The notes beneath the pieces were generated by a model, which was given only the letters and a program-made list of their open reading frames with translations, was not told where the DNA came from and ran no database searches. The translations under genes and the position numbers were made by a program. Source: Teichococcus vastitatis (GTDB taxonomy: Bacteria; Pseudomonadota; Alphaproteobacteria; Acetobacterales; Acetobacteraceae). Taken from it: a stretch of 64,000 nucleotides of DNA. Below are positions 15,966-25,162 of this stretch, one piece after another (position 1 is the stretch's first letter; each line of letters begins with the position of its first letter). The stretch covers positions 1 to 64,000 of the forward strand of contig NZ_QXGS01000008.1 in NCBI RefSeq assembly GCF_003604215.1, in the 5' to 3' direction.

Positions 15966-16757
15966 TCAGGCCTGCCGCCTGTCCCGACGCTTCGCGCTGT
16001 TCGCTCCGCCCCGGGAGAAGACAGTCGCATCGCCGCCCAGCACCAGGGTCAGGCGGGTTGCTTCCCGCAACACCAGATCTTCAATGCTGCTCAGCCGCTC
16101 TGCTTCCGAAAAGCGCGTTGCCGTGCCCGCAACACACAGCGCCCCGATCAGCCGCTGCGCCGCGCCGAACACCGGCGCAGCAACCGCTGCCAGTTCGGGG
16201 TCGCGCTCGCCGATCGTGGTGGCGACGGCGGCAGATCCCGGCGGATGATCTCCATCCGTGGCGAAGGCAGTCAGGACGCGTCCGGCCGCCCCGCGGTCGA
16301 GCGGCAGCAGTGAGCCTATCGGAATATGGTCGCGCACCTGCCGCCGGCCGTCCACACGCATCAGGCACAGCCGCCGATCACCCTGGCGGATGTAGAAGGA
16401 AGCGCTTTCCCCGGTTTCCTGCGCCAGCGCCTGCAAAGCGGGTGAAAGGGCACCGTTCAGGTCGACGGAGCGTTCGTAGAGCCCGCCGAGGCGATGGAGC
16501 GCAGGGCCGAGGCCATAGCGCCCGTCCTCGTGCCGCAGCGCGAAGCGGTGCTGGATCAGCGTCGCCATGATGCGGGAGAGCGCGCTCTTGTAGAGGCCGG
16601 TGCGGCGGGAAAGCTCCCCCAGCGTCAGGCCGCGATCCCCCTCACCGAAGGCTTGGAGGACGCGCAGCGCCCGGTCCACCGCCGCAATGCCTGCCACCTC
16701 CGCGGTGGAGGGCCGCGGCGCGAGATCGTGCGGGGTCGACAATGACTTGACAGCCAT
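15966..16757 (-). CDS. IclR-family transcriptional regulator of the TTT/lyase operon
   Basis: Regulator of 263 residues. The winged helix-turn-helix is at about residues 22-85 (LTLGELSRRTGLYKSALSRI), followed by an IclR effector domain (GESASFYIRQGDRRLCLMRV, then GSLLPLDRGAAGRVLTAF and FGAAQRLIGALCVAG). The ATG at 16757 begins MAVKSLSTPHDLAP; the frame stays open further upstream, but those sequences are not IclR-like. It is divergent from tctC with a 243-base gap that should hold both promoters. By its position it most likely controls the tctCBA-lyase-CoA transferase operon in response to the imported acid or its CoA ester. Confidence 0.9.
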   Translation of the reverse strand: MAVKSLSTPHDLAPRPSTAEVAGIAAVDRALRVLQAFGEGDRGLTLGELSRRTGLYKSALSRIMATLIQHRFALRHEDGRYGLGPALHRLGGLYERSVDLNGALSPALQALAQETGESASFYIRQGDRRLCLMRVDGRRQVRDHIPIGSLLPLDRGAAGRVLTAFATDGDHPPGSAAVATTIGERDPELAAVAAPVFGAAQRLIGALCVAGTATRFSEAERLSSIEDLVLREATRLTLVLGGDATVFSRGGANSAKRRDRRQA

Positions 16758-17000
16758 GGCGGAGCGTCCGAACCTGCGAAATTGGAACAATCGTCCTGCT
16801 GGATAGGACGCTGTTGCCGGACTGTAAAGCGGGCCGCAGAGCCTGTGACGACGAACTGGGGAAACACCGCCGCCGAGGATGCGGGCTCGCGACGACCGGC
16901 CCGCTTCCATGCCTCGACGCCACCTCGCTCCGGAGCCATCGCGTTCCGGATATGGCTGGCAGGCATGGCTTCGCGGCACAGGAAAGAAAGGACGCGCCGC

Positions 17001-17999
17001 ATGGAGATCATTGCTGGCAGGCGGGCACTCGCCGCGGGAATGCTGGGCCTCGCCGGACTGGCCGGCGCGCGGCCGGCCGCAGCCTTTGTGGGGCCGCGGC
17101 CCGAATGCCTGGCGCCCTCCGCGCCGGGCGGAGGCTGGGATTTCACCTGCCGCACCGTGGGGCGGCTGATGCAGGAGCTGAAGGTCGTCAGCCAGCCGGT
17201 GCAGGTGTCGAACATGCCGGGGGCGGTGGGGGCCGTCGCCTTCGCCAACGTCACCAGCCGCCGCGCCGCCGACAACAACCTCTTCGTCGCCACCAGCACG
17301 GTGGGACTGACGCAGATCGCGCAACGCCGCTATCCGGGCGATGTGGACCGCGTCCGCTGGCTGGCCATGCTGGGGGCGGATACGGGGGTGATCCTGGTCC
17401 GCGCCGATTCCCGCTTCAAGACGCTGGGCGACTTCCTCGACGCGTTGAAGGCCGATCCCGGCGGCATCGTCACCGGCGGCTCCAGTAGCCTCGGCGGCTA
17501 CGACCACCTGCGCCTGCTGCTGCTGGCGCAGAAGGCCGGCATTCCCTCGGCCGATCTCAAGCGGTTCCGCTGGATCCACTATGATGGCGGCGGGCCGGCG
17601 GTGACGCAGATGCTGGGCGGCCATGTCGAGGTCGTCTCCACCGACCTGGCGGAGATCGCCGGCTTCGTCGAGGCCGGGCAGATCCGCGTGCTGGGTGCCA
17701 TGGCCGAGGCGCGGCTGGCCGGCAGCTTCGCCAACATCCCCACCGCCCGGGAACAGGGCTACGACGTGGTGGGGCTGAACTGGCGGGGCTTCTACACCGG
17801 CGGCCGCGTCAGTGACGAGCACTACAACGCCATGATCGCCGGGCTGAAGCAGGTTTATGACAGCGAGGGGTGGAAGGAGGCCGCACGCCGCTCCGGCCTG
17901 CAGCCCATCTGGCGCTCCGGGCCGGATTTCGAGCGCTTCGTGGCGAACATGGTGACCGAGCTGCGCAGCCTGTCGCAGGACATCGGCATCATCTCATGA
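17001..17999 (+). CDS. tctC: Tripartite tricarboxylate transporter binding protein (Bug/TctC)
   Basis: Periplasmic solute-binding protein of 332 residues. The signal peptide has a twin-arginine-like GRRALAAGMLGLAGLAGARP ahead of AAA. The mature part has the Bug-family layout: CLAPSAPGGGWDFTCRTVG in the ligand loop and VSNMPGAVGAVAF. It ends with the usual helical region (ELRSLSQDIGIIS). Its ATG has AAAGGA about 10 bases upstream, and its stop overlaps the tctB start by four bases. Unlike the other three Bug proteins in this window, it is encoded with its own membrane subunits. Substrates of this class are mostly di- and tricarboxylates. Confidence 0.9.
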   Translation: MEIIAGRRALAAGMLGLAGLAGARPAAAFVGPRPECLAPSAPGGGWDFTCRTVGRLMQELKVVSQPVQVSNMPGAVGAVAFANVTSRRAADNNLFVATSTVGLTQIAQRRYPGDVDRVRWLAMLGADTGVILVRADSRFKTLGDFLDALKADPGGIVTGGSSSLGGYDHLRLLLLAQKAGIPSADLKRFRWIHYDGGGPAVTQMLGGHVEVVSTDLAEIAGFVEAGQIRVLGAMAEARLAGSFANIPTAREQGYDVVGLNWRGFYTGGRVSDEHYNAMIAGLKQVYDSEGWKEAARRSGLQPIWRSGPDFERFVANMVTELRSLSQDIGIIS

Positions 18000-18427
18000 G
18001 TGACCGGATCGTGGGCGTGCTGCTGGCGCTCTTCGCCGGCTGGTACAGCTGGGAGGCGCGGTCCTACGCCGTGGATTTCGGCGACCCGATGGGCCCCGCG
18101 CTGTTTCCCGAAATCCTGGCCCCGCCGGTCGGACTGCTCGGCCTTTACCTGGTGCTGCGCCCCGATCCCGATCCCGAATGGTCGACCGGACGCTACCTGC
18201 TCTCGCAGCTGGCCACCGTGGTGGCGCTGGTGGCCTATGCGCTGTTGCTGCAGCCTCTGGGCTTCATCCTGGCCACGCTGGTGATGGTGGCCTGCCTCAC
18301 CGCGATGCTGGGCGCGCGGCTGCCGCAGGCGCTGCTGGGCGGCGTGGTCAGCAGCCTCGGCTTCTTTGCGCTGTTCGACTGGTTCCTGGGCATTCCGCTG
18401 CCGCCCGGCCTCGCATTCGGGGGATAG
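17996..18427 (+). CDS. tctB: Tripartite tricarboxylate transporter small membrane subunit (TctB)
   Basis: Inner-membrane protein of 143 residues with about four hydrophobic segments: VGVLLALFAGWYSWEA, then VGLLGLYLVL, VALVAYALLLQPLGFILATL and a C-terminal pair ending IPLPPGLAFGG. This length and arrangement match the TctB subunit, including the phrase LGFILATLVMVA. It starts inside the tctC stop (ATGA) and is followed 5 bases later by tctA. It acts with TctA as the membrane part of the sodium-driven transporter in known members. Confidence 0.9.
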   Translation: MSDRIVGVLLALFAGWYSWEARSYAVDFGDPMGPALFPEILAPPVGLLGLYLVLRPDPDPEWSTGRYLLSQLATVVALVAYALLLQPLGFILATLVMVACLTAMLGARLPQALLGGVVSSLGFFALFDWFLGIPLPPGLAFGG

Positions 18428-18432
18428 GGCCG

Positions 18433-19944
18433 ATGGATATTCTCTTCTCCCTGGCGCATGGCTTCGCCGTCGCCACGCAGCCGGTGAACCTGCTGGTCGC
18501 CTTTATCGGCTGCTTCGTCGGCACGGTGATCGGCGCCCTTCCGGGCATCGGGCCCGTGAACGGCATCGCCATCCTCATCCCCCTGGCCTTCAGCCTGGAT
18601 CTTTCGCCCGTCTCGGCGCTGATCCTGCTGACCAGCGTCTATTACGGCAGCATGTTCGGCGGGCGGATCGCCAGCATCCTGCTCAACATCCCGGGCGATT
18701 CATCCGCCGTCGTGACCTGCATCGACGGCTTTCCCATGGCGAAGCAGGGCCGCGCCGCCGACGCGCTGGCGATCTCGGCCATCTCCTCCTTTGTCGGCGG
18801 CACGCTGGCGACGGTGGGGCTGACGGTGCTGGCGCCCACCCTGGCCATGGCCGCCATTCATTTCGGGCCGCGCGAATACTTCGCCCTCTATGTCATGGCC
18901 ATCGTCATCGTGGGCGGCATCGCGACCGGCAATCCGGCCAAGACGCTGGCAGCCGGGCTGCTCGGCCTGGCTATCGGCACGGTGGGCATCGACCCGGCCA
19001 CCGGCATCCCGCGCTTCACCTTCGGCGCCTATGAGCTGTACGAGGGCATCGACTTCGTCATCGTGGCGATCGGCCTCTTCGCCATCAGCGAGTTCCTGAT
19101 CTATATCGAGCAACGGCGGACCGGGCCGATCGAGCAGGTGCCGGTGGGGCGGCGCACCACGGCCCTGCGCCAGCTGACCTATCCCGCCACCTCGCTGCGC
19201 GCCAGCCTTCTCGGCTTCGTCATCGGTGTCCTGCCGGGCGCCGGCGCCACCCTGGCCAGCTTCATGGGCTATGCGCTGGAAAAGCGCGTCTCCGACAAAG
19301 ATGGCACCTTCGGCAAGGGCGACCCGCGCGGCGTCGCGGCCCCCGAGGCGGCGGACAATGCCGCGGCCGGCGGCAGCCTCGTGCCGATGCTGACCCTGGG
19401 CGTGCCGGGCAGCGGCACCACCGCCATCATGCTCGGCATGCTCGTCACGCTGAACGTGCAGCCGGGGCCACTGCTCTTTCAGCAGCAGCCGGACATCGTC
19501 TGGGGCCTGGTGGCGGCGCTCTATGTCAGCAACGTCATCCTGCTGATCCTGAACATCCCGCTGGTGGGCCTGTTCGCGAAGCTGCTCACGGTGCCGTCGC
19601 ATTACCTGATGCCCGGCGTCGTCACCGTCAGCTTCCTCGGCGTTTATTCGGTGAATCAGAACTCCTTCGACCTGCTGCTGATGGTGGGCTTCGGCGTGTT
19701 CGGCTATCTGCTGCGGAAGCTGAGCATACCGCTCGTGCCGGTGGTCCTGGGCATCATCCTCGGAACCCCGATGGAGCAGAGCCTGCGCCGCGCCATGGCC
19801 GCGAGCGGCGGCGACATCTGGACCCTTGTGGAAAGCCCGCTCGCGCTTCTCCTGCATGCCATCACCGCCTGCGTGATCCTGGTCGCCATTCTCAGGGAGG
19901 CTGGCCGCCGAAGGAATGCAGCCGCCGTCGAGCGTGGCGCGTAA
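18433..19944 (+). CDS. tctA: Tripartite tricarboxylate transporter large membrane subunit (TctA)
   Basis: Inner-membrane protein of 503 residues with about twelve helices. The first signature is GCFVGTVIGALPGIGPVNG (residues about 29-47); its counterpart in the second half is LLGFVIGVLPGAGATLASF. SVYYGSMFGGRIASILLNIP and MLTLGVPGSGTTAIMLGML are also standard TctA motifs. It is the transport channel that accepts substrate from TctC. It sits in an operon with a lyase and a CoA transferase, so the imported acid probably feeds directly into them. Confidence 0.93.
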   Translation: MDILFSLAHGFAVATQPVNLLVAFIGCFVGTVIGALPGIGPVNGIAILIPLAFSLDLSPVSALILLTSVYYGSMFGGRIASILLNIPGDSSAVVTCIDGFPMAKQGRAADALAISAISSFVGGTLATVGLTVLAPTLAMAAIHFGPREYFALYVMAIVIVGGIATGNPAKTLAAGLLGLAIGTVGIDPATGIPRFTFGAYELYEGIDFVIVAIGLFAISEFLIYIEQRRTGPIEQVPVGRRTTALRQLTYPATSLRASLLGFVIGVLPGAGATLASFMGYALEKRVSDKDGTFGKGDPRGVAAPEAADNAAAGGSLVPMLTLGVPGSGTTAIMLGMLVTLNVQPGPLLFQQQPDIVWGLVAALYVSNVILLILNIPLVGLFAKLLTVPSHYLMPGVVTVSFLGVYSVNQNSFDLLLMVGFGVFGYLLRKLSIPLVPVVLGIILGTPMEQSLRRAMAASGGDIWTLVESPLALLLHAITACVILVAILREAGRRRNAAAVERGA

Positions 19945-19979
19945 ACCCCTCCCCTGGCACAGCAACGGAACCGACTTCC

Positions 19980-20939
19980 ATGTCCGATCTTCCCCAGCAC
20001 ATCGAGATCTTCGAGGAAGGCCCGCGCGAGGGCTTCCAGATCGAGGCCGGCCCCATCGCGACGGCGGACAAGATCGCGCTGATCGATGCGCTGTCCGCCA
20101 CCGGCATCCGGCACATCCAGATCTGCTCTTTCGTGTCACCGAAGCTGGTGCCGGGCTGGGCCGACGCCGAGGAGGTGGCCGCCGGATTCGAGCCACAACC
20201 CGGCGTCGCCTACAATGCGCTCTGGTTCAACGAGGCGGGGCTGAAGCGCGCCCTGGCCTTCCGCGACCGGCTGAGCATGACCGGCTCCATTTCCCTTGCG
20301 GCGTCGGAGGCTTTTTCCCGCCGCAACCTGAATCGCGACAGGGCGGGAAACATCGAGGCGATGCGGCGGCAGACGACGGCGCACCTCGCCGCCGGCATTT
20401 CCGTGGAGCGCGTCGGCGTGATGGCGGCCTTCGGCTGCAACTTTTCCGGCGACATCACCCCGGCCCAGGTGGTGCAGACGGTTGCCGACGGGCTGGCGAT
20501 CGCCGCCGAGCACAACCAGACGATCCGCGACCTTTCCCTCGCCGATACCATGGGCTGGGCCACGCCGCTGCGCATCGAGCGCGCGGTGGGGGCGGTGCGC
20601 GAGCGCTGGCCGGACCTGACCCTGCGGCTGCACCTGCACGACACCCGTGGCCTGGGCATCGCCAACGCGATGGCGGGGCTGCGGCTGGGCGTCGCGCGCT
20701 ACGATTCCACCGTGGGCGGGCTGGGCGGCTGCCCCTTCGCCGCGCACAAGGGCGCCCCCGGCAACATCGCCACGGAGGAGCTGGTGCTGCTCTGCGAGGA
20801 GATGGGAATCGAGACGGGCATCGATGCCGACGCGCTGATCGAGGCGGGGCATCTGGCGGAGCGCATCGTCGGCCACGCCCTGCCCAGCGCCGCGCTGCGC
20901 GGGGGCAGCCTGGCCGCCTTCCGGGCGCGCGCCGCATGA
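19980..20939 (+). CDS. HMG-CoA-lyase-like pyruvate-carboxylase-fold lyase
   Basis: TIM-barrel lyase of 319 residues related to 3-hydroxy-3-methylglutaryl-CoA lyase. Expected metal and catalytic sites are visible: LHLHDTRG with His218 and His220, the family signature GGLGGCPFA with Cys251, and GNIATEEL with Asn262. The N-terminal active-site motif reads EEGPREGFQ, so the usual catalytic Asp after Arg16 is Glu17. That substitution, and the CoA transferase encoded next, suggest a related acyl-CoA such as citramalyl-CoA or another 3-hydroxy-3-methyl acid rather than HMG-CoA itself. The stop overlaps the CoA transferase start by four bases. Confidence 0.85.
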   Translation: MSDLPQHIEIFEEGPREGFQIEAGPIATADKIALIDALSATGIRHIQICSFVSPKLVPGWADAEEVAAGFEPQPGVAYNALWFNEAGLKRALAFRDRLSMTGSISLAASEAFSRRNLNRDRAGNIEAMRRQTTAHLAAGISVERVGVMAAFGCNFSGDITPAQVVQTVADGLAIAAEHNQTIRDLSLADTMGWATPLRIERAVGAVRERWPDLTLRLHLHDTRGLGIANAMAGLRLGVARYDSTVGGLGGCPFAAHKGAPGNIATEELVLLCEEMGIETGIDADALIEAGHLAERIVGHALPSAALRGGSLAAFRARAA

Positions 20940-22168
20940 GCAGCTCCCTCCCGCTGGAAGGGCTGCGCGTGCTGGAGTTCAGCCACACCATCATGGGGCC
21001 CTGCGCCGGCCTGCTGCTGGCCGATCTGGGCGCCGATGTGGTGAAGGTGGAACCCGCGCCCGATGGCGACCGGACACGCCGGCTGCCGGGCTTCGCGGCC
21101 GGCTTCTTCGCCACCTTCAACCGCAACAAGCGCAGCATCGCGCTCGATCTCAAGCATCCCGAAGGGCGCGCAACGCTGCACCGGCTCGTGGCGGATGCGG
21201 ACATCGTGCTGGAGAATTACGGTCCCGGCACGATGGAACGGCTGGGATGCGGCTGGGACGATCTGCGGCGGCTCAATTCCCGTCTGGTCTACCTGGCGCT
21301 GAAGGGGTTCCTGAGCGGCCCCTACGGCAACCGGCCCGCCCTGGACGAGGTGGTGCAGTTCCAGACCGGCCTCGCCTACATGACCGGCCCTCCGGGTCAG
21401 CCCCTGCGCGCGGGGGCCTCCGTGATCGACATCCTCGGCGCCGTCTTCGGCGTGACGGGCGTGCTCGCCGCGCTGCGCGAGCGGGACAGAACGGGACAGG
21501 GACAGCGGGTCGGCAGCGCGCTGTTCGAATCGTCGGCATTTCTGATGGGCTCCCACATCGCCGGGGGGGCGGCGATGGGGGAGCCTCCGCCGCCGATGCC
21601 GGCCCGCCGCGGCGCCTGGGGCATCTACGACGTGTTCCAGGCAGGATGTGGCACGCAGCTCTTCATCGGGGTCACGAGCGATGCTCAGTGGCAGCGCTTC
21701 TGCGCGGAATTCGGCCTGCGGGATCTGGCGCAGGACCCTCGCCTCGCCACCAATGCACAGAGGGTCGGGCAGCGCGCCTGGCTGCTGCCCGCCATACAGG
21801 CCGCGATCGGCACCCTGGACTTCGACGCGGCCACGCAACGATGCGCCGCGGCCGAGGTGTCCTGGTCCCCGGTCGGTCGGCCGGAGCACCTGGTGCAGGA
21901 CCCGCATCTCACTGCCAGCGGCGGCTTGCTGGCGACGGCCATCGCCGCGATGGGGGGCGGGCCGGAGGTGCCGCTCCCTGCCTTGCCCCTGGAGTTCGGC
22001 GAGGATCGTCACCGGGCGCCGCTGCGCCGGCAGCCACCCAGGGTTGGTGAGCACACGCGGGAGATCCTGCTCTCCGCCGGCCTCGCCGACGACAGGATCG
22101 AGGCGCTTCATCGAGCCGGCGTGCTGATCGACGCAGCGTCACCGGCGCAGCTGCAACAGACCTCATAG
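20936..22168 (+). CDS. CaiB/BaiF-family (class III) CoA transferase
   Basis: Cytoplasmic CoA transferase of 410 residues. It shows LEGLRVLEFSHTIMGPCAGL at the N-terminus, LGADVVKVEP, NRNKRSIALDLKHPEGRA, and the region around Asp137 (GNRPALDEVVQFQTG), where family III enzymes carry the catalytic aspartate that forms acyl-aspartyl intermediates. The ATG lies within the lyase stop (ATGA). I infer that it activates the acid imported by TctCBA to a CoA thioester, using a donor such as succinyl-CoA, before the lyase cleaves it. The acceptor acid is not determined. Confidence 0.88.
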   Translation: MSSSLPLEGLRVLEFSHTIMGPCAGLLLADLGADVVKVEPAPDGDRTRRLPGFAAGFFATFNRNKRSIALDLKHPEGRATLHRLVADADIVLENYGPGTMERLGCGWDDLRRLNSRLVYLALKGFLSGPYGNRPALDEVVQFQTGLAYMTGPPGQPLRAGASVIDILGAVFGVTGVLAALRERDRTGQGQRVGSALFESSAFLMGSHIAGGAAMGEPPPPMPARRGAWGIYDVFQAGCGTQLFIGVTSDAQWQRFCAEFGLRDLAQDPRLATNAQRVGQRAWLLPAIQAAIGTLDFDAATQRCAAAEVSWSPVGRPEHLVQDPHLTASGGLLATAIAAMGGGPEVPLPALPLEFGEDRHRAPLRRQPPRVGEHTREILLSAGLADDRIEALHRAGVLIDAASPAQLQQTS

Positions 22169-22377
22169 ACGACGCCGGATTGGCCGCGATTGTTCAGTCT
22201 GGCTGATCCGGGTTCCGTTGTGGACTCTTCGATGCGCGTGACGCTGTTTGCAGCCGCCCGGCACGAGGAGGCATCGCGATACATGATGCCGTCCTCCAGG
22301 ACCGCCGCATCGACATCCCGAATACCGGCGGCCATCATCCGCCTCAAGCCTAGACAAGAGCGAGGGAGGCAATACCC

Positions 22378-23376
22378 ATGACGCGGTACCTGACGACGGG
22401 ATTGGCGCTTGGCCGCCGGACCCTGCTGGCTGCTCCGGCGATCTTCGGTTCCACGGCCGCGCTGGCGCAACCGGGCAATGGCGACTGGCCCAGGCGCACG
22501 GTGCGGGTCGTGGTGCCCTGGCCGCCCGGTGGCGGCGCCGACACGGTGGGCCGCATCCTGTTCACCCATCTTTCGGAAACCATGCGGGCCTCCTTCGTGA
22601 TCGAGAACCGGCCGGGTGCCGCGGGTGCGATCGGCGCCGCCGCCGCCGCACGCTCGGAGCCGGACGGGTACACGGTGCTGTATGACGCAACCCCGCAGAC
22701 CATCAACCCGGCCCTGCATTCCGATATGCCCTTCGATCTGTGGCGCGATCTGCGCCCGGTCTTCCTGGCTGCCGTTGTGCCGAACCTGCTGATCGCCACC
22801 CCCTCGGCGCCGGCACGGAGCGTGGCCGACCTCATCGCCGCAGCCAAGGAAGCGCCGGGCAGCGTCAACATCGGCTCCTCGGGCAACGGCTCGGCGCAGC
22901 ACATGGCCCTGGAATTGTTCCGGCAGGCCGCCGGCATCACGGTCAACCATGTGCCTTATCGCGGCGGCGGGCCGCTGACGAACGATGTGATCGGTGGGCA
23001 GATTCCCTACGGCTTCGCCAATGGATCGGCAGCGACGGGACATGTCAGCGCAGGGTCGGTGCGCGCCCTCTGTCATACCGGCACCGGACGCCTCGCATCG
23101 CTGCCGGATGTGCCGTCGATGGAGGAGGCCCTGCCGGGCGCGGAAGCTTACGAATGGAACGGCGTCTTCGTTCCCGCGGGCACGCCTGACGCCGTGATCG
23201 AACGGCTGAACACGGCCCTGAATGCGGCCATCCGCGACCCAACCATCGCCGGCCGCCTGGCCCAGTTGAACGTCGGCACGCGCGCCAACACGCCGGCGGA
23301 TTTCGGCATCTTCCTGCGCGCCGAATGGGACAAGTGGCATCGCGTCGTCCGGCAGGGCAACATCCGCATCGACTGA
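22378..23376 (+). CDS. Orphan Bug-family binding protein (TctC-like)
   Basis: Periplasmic protein of 332 residues. A twin-arginine-like signal (GRRTLLAAPAIFGSTAALA) precedes the mature part. Bug landmarks are VRVVVPWPPGGGADTVGRIL, VIENRPGAAGAIGAAAAAR, GSSGNGSAQHMALELF and HVPYRGGGPLTNDVIGG. No TctA or TctB gene is adjacent, which is usual for this expanded family. It is followed 7 bases later by an amidohydrolase gene, so it probably binds a cyclic or carboxylated substrate handled by that enzyme. The preceding 209 bases contain no gene. Confidence 0.9.
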   Translation: MTRYLTTGLALGRRTLLAAPAIFGSTAALAQPGNGDWPRRTVRVVVPWPPGGGADTVGRILFTHLSETMRASFVIENRPGAAGAIGAAAAARSEPDGYTVLYDATPQTINPALHSDMPFDLWRDLRPVFLAAVVPNLLIATPSAPARSVADLIAAAKEAPGSVNIGSSGNGSAQHMALELFRQAAGITVNHVPYRGGGPLTNDVIGGQIPYGFANGSAATGHVSAGSVRALCHTGTGRLASLPDVPSMEEALPGAEAYEWNGVFVPAGTPDAVIERLNTALNAAIRDPTIAGRLAQLNVGTRANTPADFGIFLRAEWDKWHRVVRQGNIRID

Positions 23377-23383
23377 GGCTTCC

Positions 23384-24274
23384 ATGACCGTTCCCACTCC
23401 TGCTCCCGATCCCCATCCGGAGCCTGTTACCCCGCCGCCGCCGCCCGGCGGCTGGGATTGCCACGCCCACATCTTCGGCCCGGCGGAATGCTTCCCCTTC
23501 GCCGAGGGGCGCGGCTACACGCCGCCGGATGCGCCGCCATCGCATTTCCTGCGCCACCTGGATGCGCTCGGGCTGAGGCACGGCGTCGTGGTCCAGGCCA
23601 ACGCGCATGGGCTGGACAACCGGGCCATGCTGGCCGCGTTGCAAGCCGCGCCCGATCGGTTGCGGGGTGTCGCGATCACGCCCGCAGGAACCCGGGCGGA
23701 CGATCTGCGCGACTGGCACCGGCTCGGCGTCCGCGGCCTGCGCTTTCATCTGTTCCATCCCGGGCACCGGCCGAACTACCGTCGGGGCGTGGGTTGGGAT
23801 GCGGTGGACGCCCTGCTGCCGGTGATGCGCGAGCTGGGATGGCACGCGCAGTTCTGGGCGGATGCCCGCGTGCTGCCCGATGAAGAGCCGCGCCTCGCCG
23901 CGCTGGCATCACAGGTGCCCGTGGTGCTCGATCATCTGGGTGAGACGGAGGCGGCGCGCGGCATGAACGCGCCCGGTTTCCAGGCGCTGCTGCGACTGGT
24001 GCGCGACCACGGCGCCTGGGCGAAGCTTTCGGCGCCCTACCGCGTCTCCCTCCAGGGGCCGGATTACCCGGACGCCATGCCGCTCTATCAGGCGGTCCGG
24101 AACGCCGCGCCGGAGCGTGTTGTCTGGGGCAGCGACTGGCCCCACCCACAAATCCCTGAGGAGCGGATGCCCAATGATGGGCGCCTGCTCAACCTGCTCC
24201 TGGCCTGGATCACCGATCCCGCCGAACGCGAGCGTGTTATGATCCGCAATCCAGAGCGCCTCTATGGCATCTAG
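23384..24274 (+). CDS. Amidohydrolase-2-family hydrolase (lactonase-like)
   Basis: TIM-barrel metal-dependent hydrolase of 296 residues, of the group that includes 2-pyrone-4,6-dicarboxylate lactonase LigI. Metal-site motifs are DCHAHIFGP (residues about 26-34), VVLDHLGE and the C-terminal VVWGSDWPHPQ, whose Asp is the usual catalytic base. About 24 proline-rich residues precede the first motif. It follows a Bug gene by 7 bases and precedes the remains of a class II aldolase gene. The set looks like a partly decayed pathway of import, ring hydrolysis and aldol cleavage. Substrate specificity is not determined. Confidence 0.85.
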   Translation: MTVPTPAPDPHPEPVTPPPPPGGWDCHAHIFGPAECFPFAEGRGYTPPDAPPSHFLRHLDALGLRHGVVVQANAHGLDNRAMLAALQAAPDRLRGVAITPAGTRADDLRDWHRLGVRGLRFHLFHPGHRPNYRRGVGWDAVDALLPVMRELGWHAQFWADARVLPDEEPRLAALASQVPVVLDHLGETEAARGMNAPGFQALLRLVRDHGAWAKLSAPYRVSLQGPDYPDAMPLYQAVRNAAPERVVWGSDWPHPQIPEERMPNDGRLLNLLLAWITDPAERERVMIRNPERLYGI

Positions 24275-24497
24275 GCCGCTTGCGGCCGGCGGGGTGTGCC
24301 CAGGCTGACCATGCCGGATCGCAGGAGCGGGGCCATCGACGAGGCGGGCCACAGCGTGCCGCCCGTCTCGCTGCTCGCACCTCGTCCCGCAGCGGCGCAA
24401 TGTTTACCGCAAAATACAACGGTCGGCCATGGAGTGGATCGATCCGCGCGGCGCCGCGGCTTGCCAGCCTGGAACGGCCAAGCGCGGGAGGACAACC

Positions 24498-25035
24498 ATG
24501 CTCGGGAATGCTCGTCGGCAACTTCGCATCAGCGACATGCGCGCGAAGGTCTCACCGGAGGAATGGCAGGCGCGGGTCGACCCGCCGCCTGCTACCGCCT
24601 GATCGCGCATTACGACATGGCCGACATGATGGCGAACCACATCTCCGCCCGTGTTCCGGGCAAAGGCGCCGCTTTCCTTATCAATCCCTATGGCATGATG
24701 TATGAGGAAATCACGGCCTCCTTGCTCATCAAGGTCGATGCTGACGGCCGGATTCTCGCCAAGCCCGATTACGGCGATTTCGACTATGGCATCAACCGCG
24801 CCGGCTACGTCATCCATAGCGCTGTGCATTCGGCTAAGCACGAGATCGATTGCGTGATCCACACGCATACCTGGCCGGCATGGCGGTTTCCACGCTGCAA
24901 TGCGGCCTGCTGCCGATCACGCAAACTGCCATGCGCTTCCTGTGCATCGGCTACCATGATTATCGCGGCTTGGTGCTGAACGATGCGGAGAAAGACTCGT
25001 TGGTCGCCGATCTGGGCGACAACAACGCGCCGTGA
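24498..25035 (+). pseudogene. Class II aldolase/adducin-family gene with two frameshifts and lost 3' end
   Basis: The start is well formed (GGGAGGAC about 8 bases before ATG 24498) and reads RISDMRAKVSPEEWQARVD, then stops near 24600. The next frame continues the family sequence: AACYRLIAHYDMADMMANHI, FLINPYGMMYEEITASLLIK and [15 protein letters not shown], which contains zinc-ligand histidines. It shifts again near 24865 into [20 protein letters not shown] and [20 protein letters not shown], and ends at a stop at 25035 where intact proteins continue for about 80 more residues. Two small indels plus a truncated C-terminus make it non-functional. It follows the amidohydrolase in the same orientation and was probably part of its pathway. 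Confidence 0.85.
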
Positions 25036-25162
25036 TGGCGGCGAAGGAGCGGGAAGCGCCTCGCCACCCAGTCGGCGCTCCAGGCCTGGGCTTGTGGCCC
25101 CATCTGTGGCACGGCAGGGCCGAGGACCGGCACGCTGCCCGTTCCAGCCCGACCGAGAGTGA

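Noticed and set aside
24275..24497. Short minus-strand frame between the amidohydrolase and the aldolase pseudogene
   Set aside because: No ribosome binding site or motif; treated as non-coding.
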